A stretch of DNA of 64,000 nucleotides, taken from assembly GCF_001347015.1 (NCBI RefSeq), contig NZ_CFGI01000013.1:1-64000 (forward strand), written 5' to 3'. The notes below the pieces were generated by a model. The model was given only the letters and a program-made list of their open reading frames with translations. It had not been told where the DNA came from and did no database searches. This document shows, in pieces, positions 56,312 through 64,000 of this stretch. Both the position numbers and the translations under genes were made by a program. Numbering within the stretch: position 1 is the first letter of the stretch; every line of letters begins with the position of its first letter. This DNA is from Streptococcus pneumoniae. GTDB lineage: Bacteria; Bacillota; Bacilli; Lactobacillales; Streptococcaceae.

Positions 56312-58018
56312 ATGCTGATTCAGAAAATAAAAACCTACAAGTGGCAGGCCTTGGCTTCGCTCCTGATGACAGGCTTGATGGTTGCTAGTTCACTTCTGCA
56401 ACCGCGTTATCTGCAGGAAGTCTTAGACGCCCTCCTTGCTGGGAAATATGAAGCCATTTATAGTATCGGGGCTTGGTTGATTGGTGTGGCTTTGGTCGGC
56501 CTGGTTGCTGGTGGTCTCAATGTTGTCCTTGCAGCCTATATTGCCCAAGGAGTTTCATCTGACCTTCGAGAGGATGCCTTCCGTAAAATCCAAACCTTTT
56601 CTTATGCTAATATTGAACAATTTAATGCGGGAAATCTAGTCGTTCGCATGACAAATGACATCAACCAGATTCAGAACGTGGTCATGATGACCTTCCAGAT
56701 TCTTTTCAGACTTCCCCTCTTGTTCATCGGTTCCTTTATCCTGGCGGTTCAAACCCTACCTTCTCTGTGGTGGGTAATTGTTCTCATGGTAATCTTAATT
56801 TTTGGCTTGACTGCCGTCATGATGGGAATGATGGGGCCTCGTTTTGCCAAGTTTCAAACCCTTCTTGAACGCATCAATGCCATTGCCAAGGAAAATCTGC
56901 GTGGCGTTCGTGTGGTCAAGTCCTTTGTCCAAGAAAAAGAGCAGTTTGCTAAGTTTACGGAGGTTTCAGACGAGCTTCTTGGTCAAAACCTTTACATTGG
57001 TTATGCCTTTTCAGTAGTGGAACCCTTTATGATGTTGGTCGGTTATGGGGCGGTATTCCTCTCTATTTGGCTAGTTGCAGGGATGGTTCAGTCGGATCCA
57101 TCAGTTGTTGGCTCTATTGCTTCCTTTGTTAATTACCTAAGCCAGATTATCTTTACCATTGTTATGGTTGGATTTTTGGGAAATTCTGTCAGTCGTGCCA
57201 TGATTTCCATGCGTCGTATTCGAGAAATTCTGGACGCAGAGCCAGCCATGACTTTCAAGGATGTCCCAGATGAAGAGTTGGTCGGAAGTCTTAGCTTTGA
57301 AAATGTGACCTTTACCTATCCAATGGACAAGGAACCGATGCTGAAAGATGTGAGCTTTACTATTGAACCTGGTCAAATGGTTGGTGTAGTTGGAGCGACT
57401 GGTGCAGGAAAATCAACCTTGGCTCAATTGATTCCACGTCTCTTTGACCCGCAGGAAGGGGCTATCAAAATCGGTGGCAAGGATATTCGAGAAGTGAGTG
57501 AAGGGACCCTGCGTAAAGTTGTCTCTATCGTTCTCCAACGTGCCATTCTCTTCAGTGGAACGATTGCAGATAACCTGAGACAGGGCAAAGGAGATGCTAC
57601 TCTATTTGAAATGGAGCGAGCAGCCAATATTGCTCAAGCCAGTGAATTCATTCATCGTATGGAGAAAACCTTTGAAAGTCCAGTTGAGGAACGGGGAACC
57701 AATTTCTCGGGTGGACAAAAACAAAGGATGTCGATTGCGCGTGGGATTGTCAGCAATCCGCGTATTCTGATTTTTGACGATTCGACCTCGGCCTTGGATG
57801 CCAAGTCAGAGCGCCTAGTGCAAGAAGCCTTGAATAAGGACTTGAAGGGAACAACAACCATTATCATCGCGCAAAAGATTAGCTCGGTTGTCCATGCAGA
57901 CAAGATCTTGGTACTGGATCAAGGACGATTGATTGGTCAAGGCACGCATGCAGACTTGGTTGCCAACAATGCTGTTTACCGTGAAATCTACGAAACACAG
58001 AAAGGAAAGGAGGAGTAA
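56312..58018 (+). CDS. patA: Multidrug ABC exporter half-transporter PatA
   Basis: 568 residues. A six-helix ABC exporter domain (about 1-310) and a nucleotide-binding domain with Walker A GATGAGKST, signature FSGGQKQRMS, and Walker B RILIFDDSTSAL. In the last, the residue after the Walker B Asp is Asp, not the usual catalytic Glu. The switch region reads IIIAQKISSV, with Gln in place of His. It forms a heterodimer with PatB that exports fluoroquinolones and dyes. patB starts 1 base after its stop. Confidence 0.92.
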   Translation: MLIQKIKTYKWQALASLLMTGLMVASSLLQPRYLQEVLDALLAGKYEAIYSIGAWLIGVALVGLVAGGLNVVLAAYIAQGVSSDLREDAFRKIQTFSYANIEQFNAGNLVVRMTNDINQIQNVVMMTFQILFRLPLLFIGSFILAVQTLPSLWWVIVLMVILIFGLTAVMMGMMGPRFAKFQTLLERINAIAKENLRGVRVVKSFVQEKEQFAKFTEVSDELLGQNLYIGYAFSVVEPFMMLVGYGAVFLSIWLVAGMVQSDPSVVGSIASFVNYLSQIIFTIVMVGFLGNSVSRAMISMRRIREILDAEPAMTFKDVPDEELVGSLSFENVTFTYPMDKEPMLKDVSFTIEPGQMVGVVGATGAGKSTLAQLIPRLFDPQEGAIKIGGKDIREVSEGTLRKVVSIVLQRAILFSGTIADNLRQGKGDATLFEMERAANIAQASEFIHRMEKTFESPVEERGTNFSGGQKQRMSIARGIVSNPRILIFDDSTSALDAKSERLVQEALNKDLKGTTTIIIAQKISSVVHADKILVLDQGRLIGQGTHADLVANNAVYREIYETQKGKEE

Positions 58019-58019
58019 A

Positions 58020-59786
58020 ATGAAGACAATTCAATTTTTTTGGAATTATTTTAAAGTCTATAAGCTATCATTTGTAGTTGTCATTCTGATGATTGTTCTG
58101 GCGACTCTTGCCCAAGCCCTCTTTCCGGTATTTTCTGGACAAGCAGTGACGCAACTAGCTAATTTAGTTCAAGCTTATCAAGATGGCAATCCAGAACTTG
58201 TTTGGCAAAGTCTATCAGGAATCATGGTCAATCTTGGCCTGCTGGTTTTGGTTCTATTTATCTCCAGTGTCATATACATGTGTCTCATGACGCGCGTGAT
58301 TGCAGAGTCGACCAACGAGATGCGCAAAGGCCTCTTTGGTAAGCTTGCTCGCTTGACGGTTTCTTTCTTTGACCGCCGACAAGATGGCGATATCCTGTCT
58401 CGCTTTACCAGTGATTTGGATAATATCCTCCAAGCCTTTAATGAAAGCTTGATTCAGGTCATGAGCAATATTGTTTTATACATTGGTCTGATTCTTGTCA
58501 TGTTTTCGAGAAATGTGACGCTGGCCCTCATCACCATTGCCAGCACACCAGTGGCCTTCCTTATGCTGATTTTCATCGTAAAAATGGCACGCAAATACAC
58601 CAATCTCCAGCAAAAAGAGGTAGGGAAACTCAACGCCTATATGGACGAGAGTATTTCAGGCCAAAAAGCCGTGATTGTGCAAGGAATTCAAGAGGATATG
58701 ATGGCAGGATTTCTTGAACAAAATGAGCGCGTGCGCAAGGCAACCTTTAAAGGAAGAATGTTCTCAGGAATTCTTTTCCCTGTCATGAATGGCATGAGTC
58801 TGGTTAATACAGCCATCGTCATCTTTGCTGGTTCAGCTGTACTTTTGAATGATAAGTCTATTGAAACAAGTACAGCCTTAGGTTTGATTGTTATGTTTGC
58901 CCAATTTTCACAGCAGTACTACCAGCCTATTATCCAAGTTGCAGCTAGTTGGGGAAGTCTTCAGTTGGCCTTTACAGGTGCTGAACGGATACAGGAAATG
59001 TTTGATGCAGAGGAAGAAATCCGACCTGAAAAGGCTCCAATCTTCACTCAGTTGCAAGAAGGTGTTGAAATTAGTCATATTGATTTTTCGTACTTGCCTG
59101 ATAAACCTATTTTGAAAGATGTCAGCATTTCCGCTCCGAAAGGCCAGATGACAGCGGTTGTTGGTCCGACAGGGTCAGGGAAAACCACTATTATGAACCT
59201 TATCAATCGCTTTTATGATGTTGATGCTGGCGGTATTTATTTTGATGGGAAAGATATTCGTGACTATGATTTAGATAGTCTCAGAAGTAAGGTGGGAATT
59301 GTTTTGCAGGATTCGGTCTTATTTAGCGGAACCATTCGAGACAATATCCGTTTCGGTGTGCCAGATGCTAGTCAAGAAATGGTTGAGGCAGCAGCAAAAG
59401 CAACCCACATTCACGACTATATCGAAAGTTTGCCTGATAAATACGATACCCTTATCGATGATGACCAGAGCATCTTCTCAACAGGACAGAAACAATTGAT
59501 TTCTATCGCTCGAACCTTGATGACAGATCCAGAAGTTCTCATTCTCGATGAAGCCACTTCAAACGTAGATACGGTGACAGAAAGTAAGATTCAGCATGCC
59601 ATGGAGGCGGTTGTAGCAGGCAGAACTAGTTTCGTCATTGCCCACCGTTTGAAGACCATCCTCAATGCGGACCAGATTATTGTCCTTAAAGATGGAGAAG
59701 TCATTGAACGCGGTAACCACCATGAACTCTTGAAACTGGGTGGATTCTATTCAGAACTCTATCACAATCAATTTGTTTTCGAATAA
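58020..59786 (+). CDS. patB: Multidrug ABC exporter half-transporter PatB
   Basis: 588 residues from the ATG at 58020, with AAAGGAGGAG overlapping the patA end; a longer upstream frame inside patA is not used. Six membrane helices and a nucleotide-binding domain with Walker A GPTGSGKTT and Walker B EVLILDEATSNVD, so the catalytic Glu is present. The switch His is in FVIAHRLKTI, but the signature reads FSTGQKQLIS. Canonical and degenerate ATP sites thus complement those of PatA, as in heterodimeric exporters. Confidence 0.92.
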   Translation: MKTIQFFWNYFKVYKLSFVVVILMIVLATLAQALFPVFSGQAVTQLANLVQAYQDGNPELVWQSLSGIMVNLGLLVLVLFISSVIYMCLMTRVIAESTNEMRKGLFGKLARLTVSFFDRRQDGDILSRFTSDLDNILQAFNESLIQVMSNIVLYIGLILVMFSRNVTLALITIASTPVAFLMLIFIVKMARKYTNLQQKEVGKLNAYMDESISGQKAVIVQGIQEDMMAGFLEQNERVRKATFKGRMFSGILFPVMNGMSLVNTAIVIFAGSAVLLNDKSIETSTALGLIVMFAQFSQQYYQPIIQVAASWGSLQLAFTGAERIQEMFDAEEEIRPEKAPIFTQLQEGVEISHIDFSYLPDKPILKDVSISAPKGQMTAVVGPTGSGKTTIMNLINRFYDVDAGGIYFDGKDIRDYDLDSLRSKVGIVLQDSVLFSGTIRDNIRFGVPDASQEMVEAAAKATHIHDYIESLPDKYDTLIDDDQSIFSTGQKQLISIARTLMTDPEVLILDEATSNVDTVTESKIQHAMEAVVAGRTSFVIAHRLKTILNADQIIVLKDGEVIERGNHHELLKLGGFYSELYHNQFVFE

Positions 59787-59789
59787 GAA

Positions 59790-59822
59790 AGAAAGTTGTC
59801 CTATGTGGGCAGCTTTTTCTTG
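59790..59822 (+). terminator. patAB terminator
   Basis: AAAGTTGTCC, loop, GGGCAGCTTTTT with G-U pairing, followed by CTTG. Confidence 0.65.
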
Positions 59823-59925
59823 TCCATAAAAAATATTTATCACATCCTTAAAAAAAACATATTAGACGAAAGGCGTTTTGAGTGATATGATAGGACTATC
59901 GTTAATATTCGAAAGGAGAAGCATC

Positions 59926-60615
59926 ATGGCTAGAACGGTTGTAGGAGTTGCTGCAAATCTATGTCCCGTAGACGCAGAAGGCAAAAACATTCATTCATCT
60001 GTATCTTGTAGATTCGCAGAGAGTATTCGTCAAGTCGGCGGTCTCCCTTTAGTCATTCCTGTTGGTGACGAGTCAGTTGTACGCGATTATGTAGAAATGA
60101 TTGACAAACTTATCTTGACAGGCGGTCAAAATGTCCATCCTCAGTTTTATGGAGAGAAAAAGACCATCGAGAGCGATGATTACAATCTGGTCCGTGATGA
60201 ATTTGAATTGGCACTCTTGAAAGAAGCGCTCCGTCAGAATAAACCAATTATGGCAATCTGTCGCGGTGTTCAACTTGTCAATGTTGCCTTTGGTGGAACC
60301 CTCAATCAAGAAATCGAAGGTCACTGGCAAGGACTACCTTTCGGGACATCTCACTCTATTGAGACAGTGGAAGGAAGCGTGGTGGCCAAGCTATTTGGAA
60401 AAGAAAGTCAGGTTAACTCGGTCCATCGTCAAAGCATTAAAGATTTGGCACCTAATTTCCGCGTAACCGCTATTGATCCAAGAGACCAGACCATCGAAGC
60501 GATTGAGTCTATCGACGAGCACCGCATCATCGGTTTGCAGTGGCATCCAGAGTTTCTGGTTAATGAAGAAGACGGCAATTTAGAACTATTTGAGTATTTA
60601 TTGAATGAACTGTAA
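59926..60615 (+). CDS. Class I glutamine amidotransferase-like hydrolase (peptidase C26, PuuD-like)
   Basis: 229 residues from the ATG at 59926 with AAAGGAG upstream. The nucleophile Cys lies in the elbow MAICRGVQLVNVAFGG near residue 110, and the C-terminal His/Glu pair in LQWHPEF. A VHRQSIKDLAP segment is typical of gamma-glutamyl-gamma-aminobutyrate hydrolases. The substrate is not proven; gamma-glutamyl compounds are likely. It is monocistronic with its own terminator. Confidence 0.85.
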   Translation: MARTVVGVAANLCPVDAEGKNIHSSVSCRFAESIRQVGGLPLVIPVGDESVVRDYVEMIDKLILTGGQNVHPQFYGEKKTIESDDYNLVRDEFELALLKEALRQNKPIMAICRGVQLVNVAFGGTLNQEIEGHWQGLPFGTSHSIETVEGSVVAKLFGKESQVNSVHRQSIKDLAPNFRVTAIDPRDQTIEAIESIDEHRIIGLQWHPEFLVNEEDGNLELFEYLLNEL

Positions 60616-60645
60616 CGACTGGAACATCTAGTCGTTCTTTCTTTT
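60612..60645 (+). terminator. Terminator after the amidotransferase gene
   Basis: AACGACT, 9-base loop, AGTCGTT, followed by CTTTCTTTTATTTTTT. Confidence 0.85.
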
Positions 60646-60678
60646 ATTTTTTCAAAATTTTTGGAATGAGGGATTTTT

Positions 60679-60757
60679 ACGCAAACGTTTGAATTCTGAT
60701 AAAAATTGGAGAAATTTGACAAAAAAACTTGAAAAAAACGAAGGTAAGCGTTATGAT
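60679..60757 (+). promoter_or_regulatory. pgi promoter with upstream CGCAAACGTTT site
   Basis: TTGAAA (60729-60734), a 17-bp spacer and TATGAT (60752-60757). About 35 bp upstream of the -35 box lies ACGCAAACGTTTGAAT (60679-60694). It shares the 11-bp core CGCAAACGTTT with both MalR operators and resembles a CcpA cre site. Its upstream position suits activation rather than repression. Confidence 0.55.
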
Positions 60758-60785
60758 AGAAAAGAAGAAATATTGGAGGAATAAC

Positions 60786-62135
60786 ATGTCACATATTAAA
60801 TTTGATTATTCAAAAGTTTTAGACAAATTTGTTGCACCACATGAAGTGGAATACATGCAATCACAAGTAACAGCAGCAGATGAATTGATCCGTAAAGGAA
60901 CTGGTGCTGGTAGCGACTTCTTGGGATGGTTGGACCTTCCTGAAAACTACGACCGCGAAGAATTTGACCGCATCTTGAAAGCTGCTGAGCAAATCAAATC
61001 AGACAGCGATGTTTTGGTTGTGATCGGTATCGGTGGATCTTACCTTGGTGCCAAAGCAGCAATCGACTTCTTGAACCACCACTTTGCAAACTTGCAAACA
61101 AAAGAAGAACGTAAAGCTCCACAAATCCTTTACGCTGGAAACTCAATCTCATCTACTTACCTTGCTGACTTGGTAGAGTATGTTGCAGACAAAGACTTCT
61201 CAGTAAACGTGATTTCTAAATCAGGTACAACAACTGAACCAGCTATCGCTTTCCGTGTTTTCAAAGAACTCTTGGTTAAGAAATACGGTCAAGAAGAAGC
61301 CAACAAACGTATCTATGCAACAACTGACCGCCAAAAAGGTGCTGTTAAGGTTGAAGCAGATGCTAACGGCTGGGAAACATTTGTTGTTCCAGATGACATC
61401 GGTGGACGCTTCTCAGTATTGACAGCCGTTGGTTTGCTTCCAATCGCTGCATCAGGAGCTGACATCAAAGCCCTTATGGAAGGTGCTAACGCAGCTCGCA
61501 AAGACTACACTTCAGATAAAATCTCTGAAAACGAAGCTTACCAATACGCAGCAGTTCGTAACATCCTTTACCGTAAAGGCTATGCAACTGAAATCTTGGT
61601 AAACTATGAGCCATCACTTCAATACTTCTCAGAATGGTGGAAACAATTGGCTGGTGAATCAGAAGGAAAAGACCAAAAAGGTATCTACCCAACTTCAGCC
61701 AACTTCTCAACTGACTTGCACTCACTTGGTCAATTCATCCAAGAAGGAACTCGTATCATGTTTGAAACAGTTGTTCGTGTTGACAAACCTCGTAAAAACG
61801 TGATTATTCCTAGCTTGGAAGAAGACCTTGATGGACTTGGTTACCTTCAAGGAAAAGACGTTGACTTTGTAAACAAAAAAGCGACTGATGGTGTTCTTCT
61901 TGCCCACACAGATGGTGATGTACCAAACATGTATGTGACTCTTCCAGAGCAAGACGCTTTCACTCTTGGTTACACAATCTACTTCTTCGAATTGGCTATC
62001 GCCCTTTCAGGTTACTTGAATGCTATCAACCCATTTGACCAACCAGGTGTTGAAGCTTACAAACGTAACATGTTTGCCCTTCTTGGAAAACCAGGATTTG
62101 AAGAATTGAGCAAAGAACTTAACGCACGTCTATAA
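60786..62135 (+). CDS. pgi: Glucose-6-phosphate isomerase
   Basis: 449 residues from the ATG at 60786 (TTGGAGGA upstream), the usual length for Firmicutes. Phosphosugar-binding motifs [13 protein letters not shown] (about 77) and [11 protein letters not shown] (about 145) are intact, as is the C-terminal [13 protein letters not shown] segment with the catalytic Lys. It interconverts glucose-6-phosphate and fructose-6-phosphate. Codons are strongly biased, as expected for a glycolytic enzyme. Confidence 0.97.
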   Translation: MSHIKFDYSKVLDKFVAPHEVEYMQSQVTAADELIRKGTGAGSDFLGWLDLPENYDREEFDRILKAAEQIKSDSDVLVVIGIGGSYLGAKAAIDFLNHHFANLQTKEERKAPQILYAGNSISSTYLADLVEYVADKDFSVNVISKSGTTTEPAIAFRVFKELLVKKYGQEEANKRIYATTDRQKGAVKVEADANGWETFVVPDDIGGRFSVLTAVGLLPIAASGADIKALMEGANAARKDYTSDKISENEAYQYAAVRNILYRKGYATEILVNYEPSLQYFSEWWKQLAGESEGKDQKGIYPTSANFSTDLHSLGQFIQEGTRIMFETVVRVDKPRKNVIIPSLEEDLDGLGYLQGKDVDFVNKKATDGVLLAHTDGDVPNMYVTLPEQDAFTLGYTIYFFELAIALSGYLNAINPFDQPGVEAYKRNMFALLGKPGFEELSKELNARL

Positions 62136-62142
62136 TAGAAGA

Positions 62143-62168
62143 AAAGAGTGGTTTGTCCACTCTTTTTA
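62143..62168 (+). terminator. pgi terminator
   Basis: AAAGAGTGG, TTTGT, CCACTCTTTTT. Confidence 0.88.
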
Positions 62169-62262
62169 CTCTCTTTATCCATAGAAATTGGACTCAGCCA
62201 AGACTTGTGATATAATATAGAGAGCAAAAAGGCAGACGCCTAGAGACTTTATAGGAGAAACT

Positions 62263-63723
62263 ATGTCAAAAGATATCCGCGTACGTTACGCACCAAGTCC
62301 AACAGGACTACTACACATCGGGAATGCCCGTACAGCATTGTTCAACTACCTTTACGCACGTCATCATGGTGGAACTTTTATCATTCGTATCGAAGATACT
62401 GACCGTAAACGTCATGTCGAGGATGGAGAACGTTCACAGCTTGAAAACCTTCGTTGGTTAGGCATGGATTGGGATGAAAGCCCAGAAACACATGAAAATT
62501 ACCGCCAGTCTGAACGTTTGGACTTGTATCAAAAATACATCGACCAATTGCTAGCTGAAGGAAAAGCCTACAAATCTTATGTTACAGAAGAAGAGTTGGC
62601 AGCTGAACGCGAACGCCAAGAAGCAGCTGGCGAAACACCACGCTACATCAATGAATACCTTGGTATGAGTGAAGAAGAAAAAGCAGCTTACATCGCAGAA
62701 CGTGAAGCAGCAGGGATCATCCCAACTGTTCGTTTGGCTGTCAATGAGTCAGGTATCTACAAGTGGCATGATATGGTCAAAGGTGATATCGAATTTGAAG
62801 GTGGCAATATCGGTGGTGACTGGGTTATCCAAAAGAAAGACGGTTACCCAACTTACAACTTTGCTGTTGTTATCGATGACCACGATATGCAAATCTCTCA
62901 CGTTATCCGTGGAGATGATCATATTGCTAATACACCAAAACAGCTCATGGTTTATGAAGCACTTGGTTGGGAAGCTCCAGAGTTCGGTCACATGACCTTG
63001 ATTATCAACTCTGAGACTGGTAAGAAGTTATCTAAACGTGATACTAATACACTTCAATTTATCGAAGATTATCGAAAGAAAGGTTACCTTCCAGAAGCAG
63101 TCTTTAACTTTATCGCCCTTCTTGGTTGGAACCCAGGTGGCGAAGATGAGATTTTCTCTCGTGAAGAATTGATTAAACTTTTCGATGAAAACCGCCTGAG
63201 CAAGTCTCCAGCAGCCTTTGATCAGAAGAAACTCGACTGGATGAGCAATGATTATATCAAGAATGCAGACCTAGAAACTATCTTTGAAATGGCAAAACCA
63301 TTCTTAGAGGAAGCAGGTCGATTGACTGACAAAGCTGAAAAATTAGTTGAGCTCTATAAACCACAAATGAAATCAGTAGATGAGATTATCCCATTGACAG
63401 ATCTCTTCTTCTCAGATTTCCCAGAATTGACAGAAGCAGAGCGCGAAGTCATGGCGGGTGAAACAGTCCCAACAGTTCTTGAAGCCTTCAAAGCAAAACT
63501 TGAAGCGATGACAGATGATGAATTTGTAACAGAGAATATCTTCCCACAAATTAAAGCAGTCCAAAAAGAAACAGGTATTAAAGGGAAAAATCTTTTCATG
63601 CCTATTCGTATCGCTGTTTCAGGTGAAATGCATGGACCAGAATTGCCAGATACTATCTTCTTGTTAGGTCGTGAAAAATCAATCCAGCATATCGAAAATA
63701 TGTTAAAAGAAATCTCTAAATAA
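62263..63723 (+). CDS. gltX: Glutamyl-tRNA synthetase
   Basis: 486 residues, class I. HIGH-type motif [20 protein letters not shown] at residues 10-29, KMSKS-type motif KKLSKRDTN (about 255), and a C-terminal anticodon-binding helix bundle. Bacteria of this group charge both tRNA-Glu and tRNA-Gln with it, the latter being amidated by GatCAB. AGGAG precedes the ATG. The next gene starts 13 bases downstream. Confidence 0.95.
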   Translation: MSKDIRVRYAPSPTGLLHIGNARTALFNYLYARHHGGTFIIRIEDTDRKRHVEDGERSQLENLRWLGMDWDESPETHENYRQSERLDLYQKYIDQLLAEGKAYKSYVTEEELAAERERQEAAGETPRYINEYLGMSEEEKAAYIAEREAAGIIPTVRLAVNESGIYKWHDMVKGDIEFEGGNIGGDWVIQKKDGYPTYNFAVVIDDHDMQISHVIRGDDHIANTPKQLMVYEALGWEAPEFGHMTLIINSETGKKLSKRDTNTLQFIEDYRKKGYLPEAVFNFIALLGWNPGGEDEIFSREELIKLFDENRLSKSPAAFDQKKLDWMSNDYIKNADLETIFEMAKPFLEEAGRLTDKAEKLVELYKPQMKSVDEIIPLTDLFFSDFPELTEAEREVMAGETVPTVLEAFKAKLEAMTDDEFVTENIFPQIKAVQKETGIKGKNLFMPIRIAVSGEMHGPELPDTIFLLGREKSIQHIENMLKEISK

Positions 63724-63736
63724 GAAGGATGTAATA

Positions 63737-64000
63737 ATGGACATCTGGGAAAAGATGTACGAAGAAGCACAGAAACTATACAATCCACATGAAGTATCAG
63801 ACTTTGTTTATGCCAATCATGTTGTAGCTGCAGTAGAAGCAGAAGATGGACAAATATTTACAGGATTCTGTATGGAGGGAACCTGTGGTGTTTTCCATCT
63901 CTGCGCAGAACGGGCGGCACTCTTTAATATGTATCAATTTTCAGGACAAACTAAGGTTAAGAAAGTATTAGCCTTTCGAGATAAACCACCTTATGGTGGA
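63737..64000 (+). CDS. Cytidine deaminase-like protein, 5' part
   Basis: The first 88 codons of a gene that runs off the window end. The GFCMEGTCGVFHLCAERAAL segment has the C-A-E-R zinc/catalytic pattern of the cytidine deaminase-like fold, with Cys and Glu in HLCAER. The second zinc motif (PCxxC) would lie beyond the window. GAAGGATG precedes the ATG. Its closeness to gltX suggests cotranscription. The substrate cannot be told from this fragment. Confidence 0.7.
   Translation, partial: MDIWEKMYEEAQKLYNPHEVSDFVYANHVVAAVEAEDGQIFTGFCMEGTCGVFHLCAERAALFNMYQFSGQTKVKKVLAFRDKPPYGG

Overview
The window reads as a chromosomal segment of Streptococcus pneumoniae or a very close mitis-group relative (S. 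pseudopneumoniae, S. mitis). This rests on gene content and order (hisS, aspS, the malRADC/malXMP regulon, rlmA(II), tyrS, pbp1b, dapH, galU-gpsA, argS/argR/mutS, patAB, pgi, gltX), on six BOX elements built from boxA, boxB and boxC modules, and on a PBP1b sequence that looks pneumococcal. It is low-GC and made of many short operons separated by strong hairpin terminators.

Layout. 0-2.6 kb: right end of an IS200/IS605 element, a type II toxin-antitoxin pair, a complete Fst-type type I toxin-antitoxin locus with its antisense RNA, rpmF-rpmG, and a small ribbon-helix-helix gene pair. 2.7-8.2 kb: a PRD regulator with an ascorbate-type PTS (IIB, IIC) and a transketolase split over two genes. 8.4-13.3 kb: ilvD, a DUF59 gene, an Rgg regulator and an MFS transporter. 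13.5-21.8 kb: hisS, a self-contained HTH/ABC/CPBP operon with a palindromic operator, aspS and a YitT-type protein. 21.9-32 kb: the maltose/maltodextrin regulon as two divergent operons under MalR.

32.2-36.3 kb is an AT-rich accessory island. It holds a duplicated pair of tiny membrane-protein genes (one copy decapitated), an IS3-family insertion sequence, further small membrane proteins, a secreted protein with a putative immunity partner, and gene debris. 36.3-48 kb: rlmA(II), a small membrane protein next to a P-type ATPase, tyrS, pbp1b, an EamA transporter, a candidate structured RNA, dapH-dapL, a folate cyclo-ligase and a rhomboid protease. 48.2-64 kb: galU, gpsA, an unusual tandem array of hairpin units, argS, divergent argR-mutS, the patAB multidrug exporter with an attenuator leader, a class I amidotransferase, pgi, gltX and the start of a deaminase-like gene.

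The structure I find least explained is the array at about 50657-51307. It has a period of about 125 bp. Fixed connector sequences alternate with hairpins whose arms differ between units but stay self-complementary, often through G-T pairs that would be G-U in a plus-strand RNA. Second in interest are the accessory island, with its bacteriocin-like cassette and triplicated promoter/gene module, and the pseudoknot-capable RNA with a terminator upstream of dapH.
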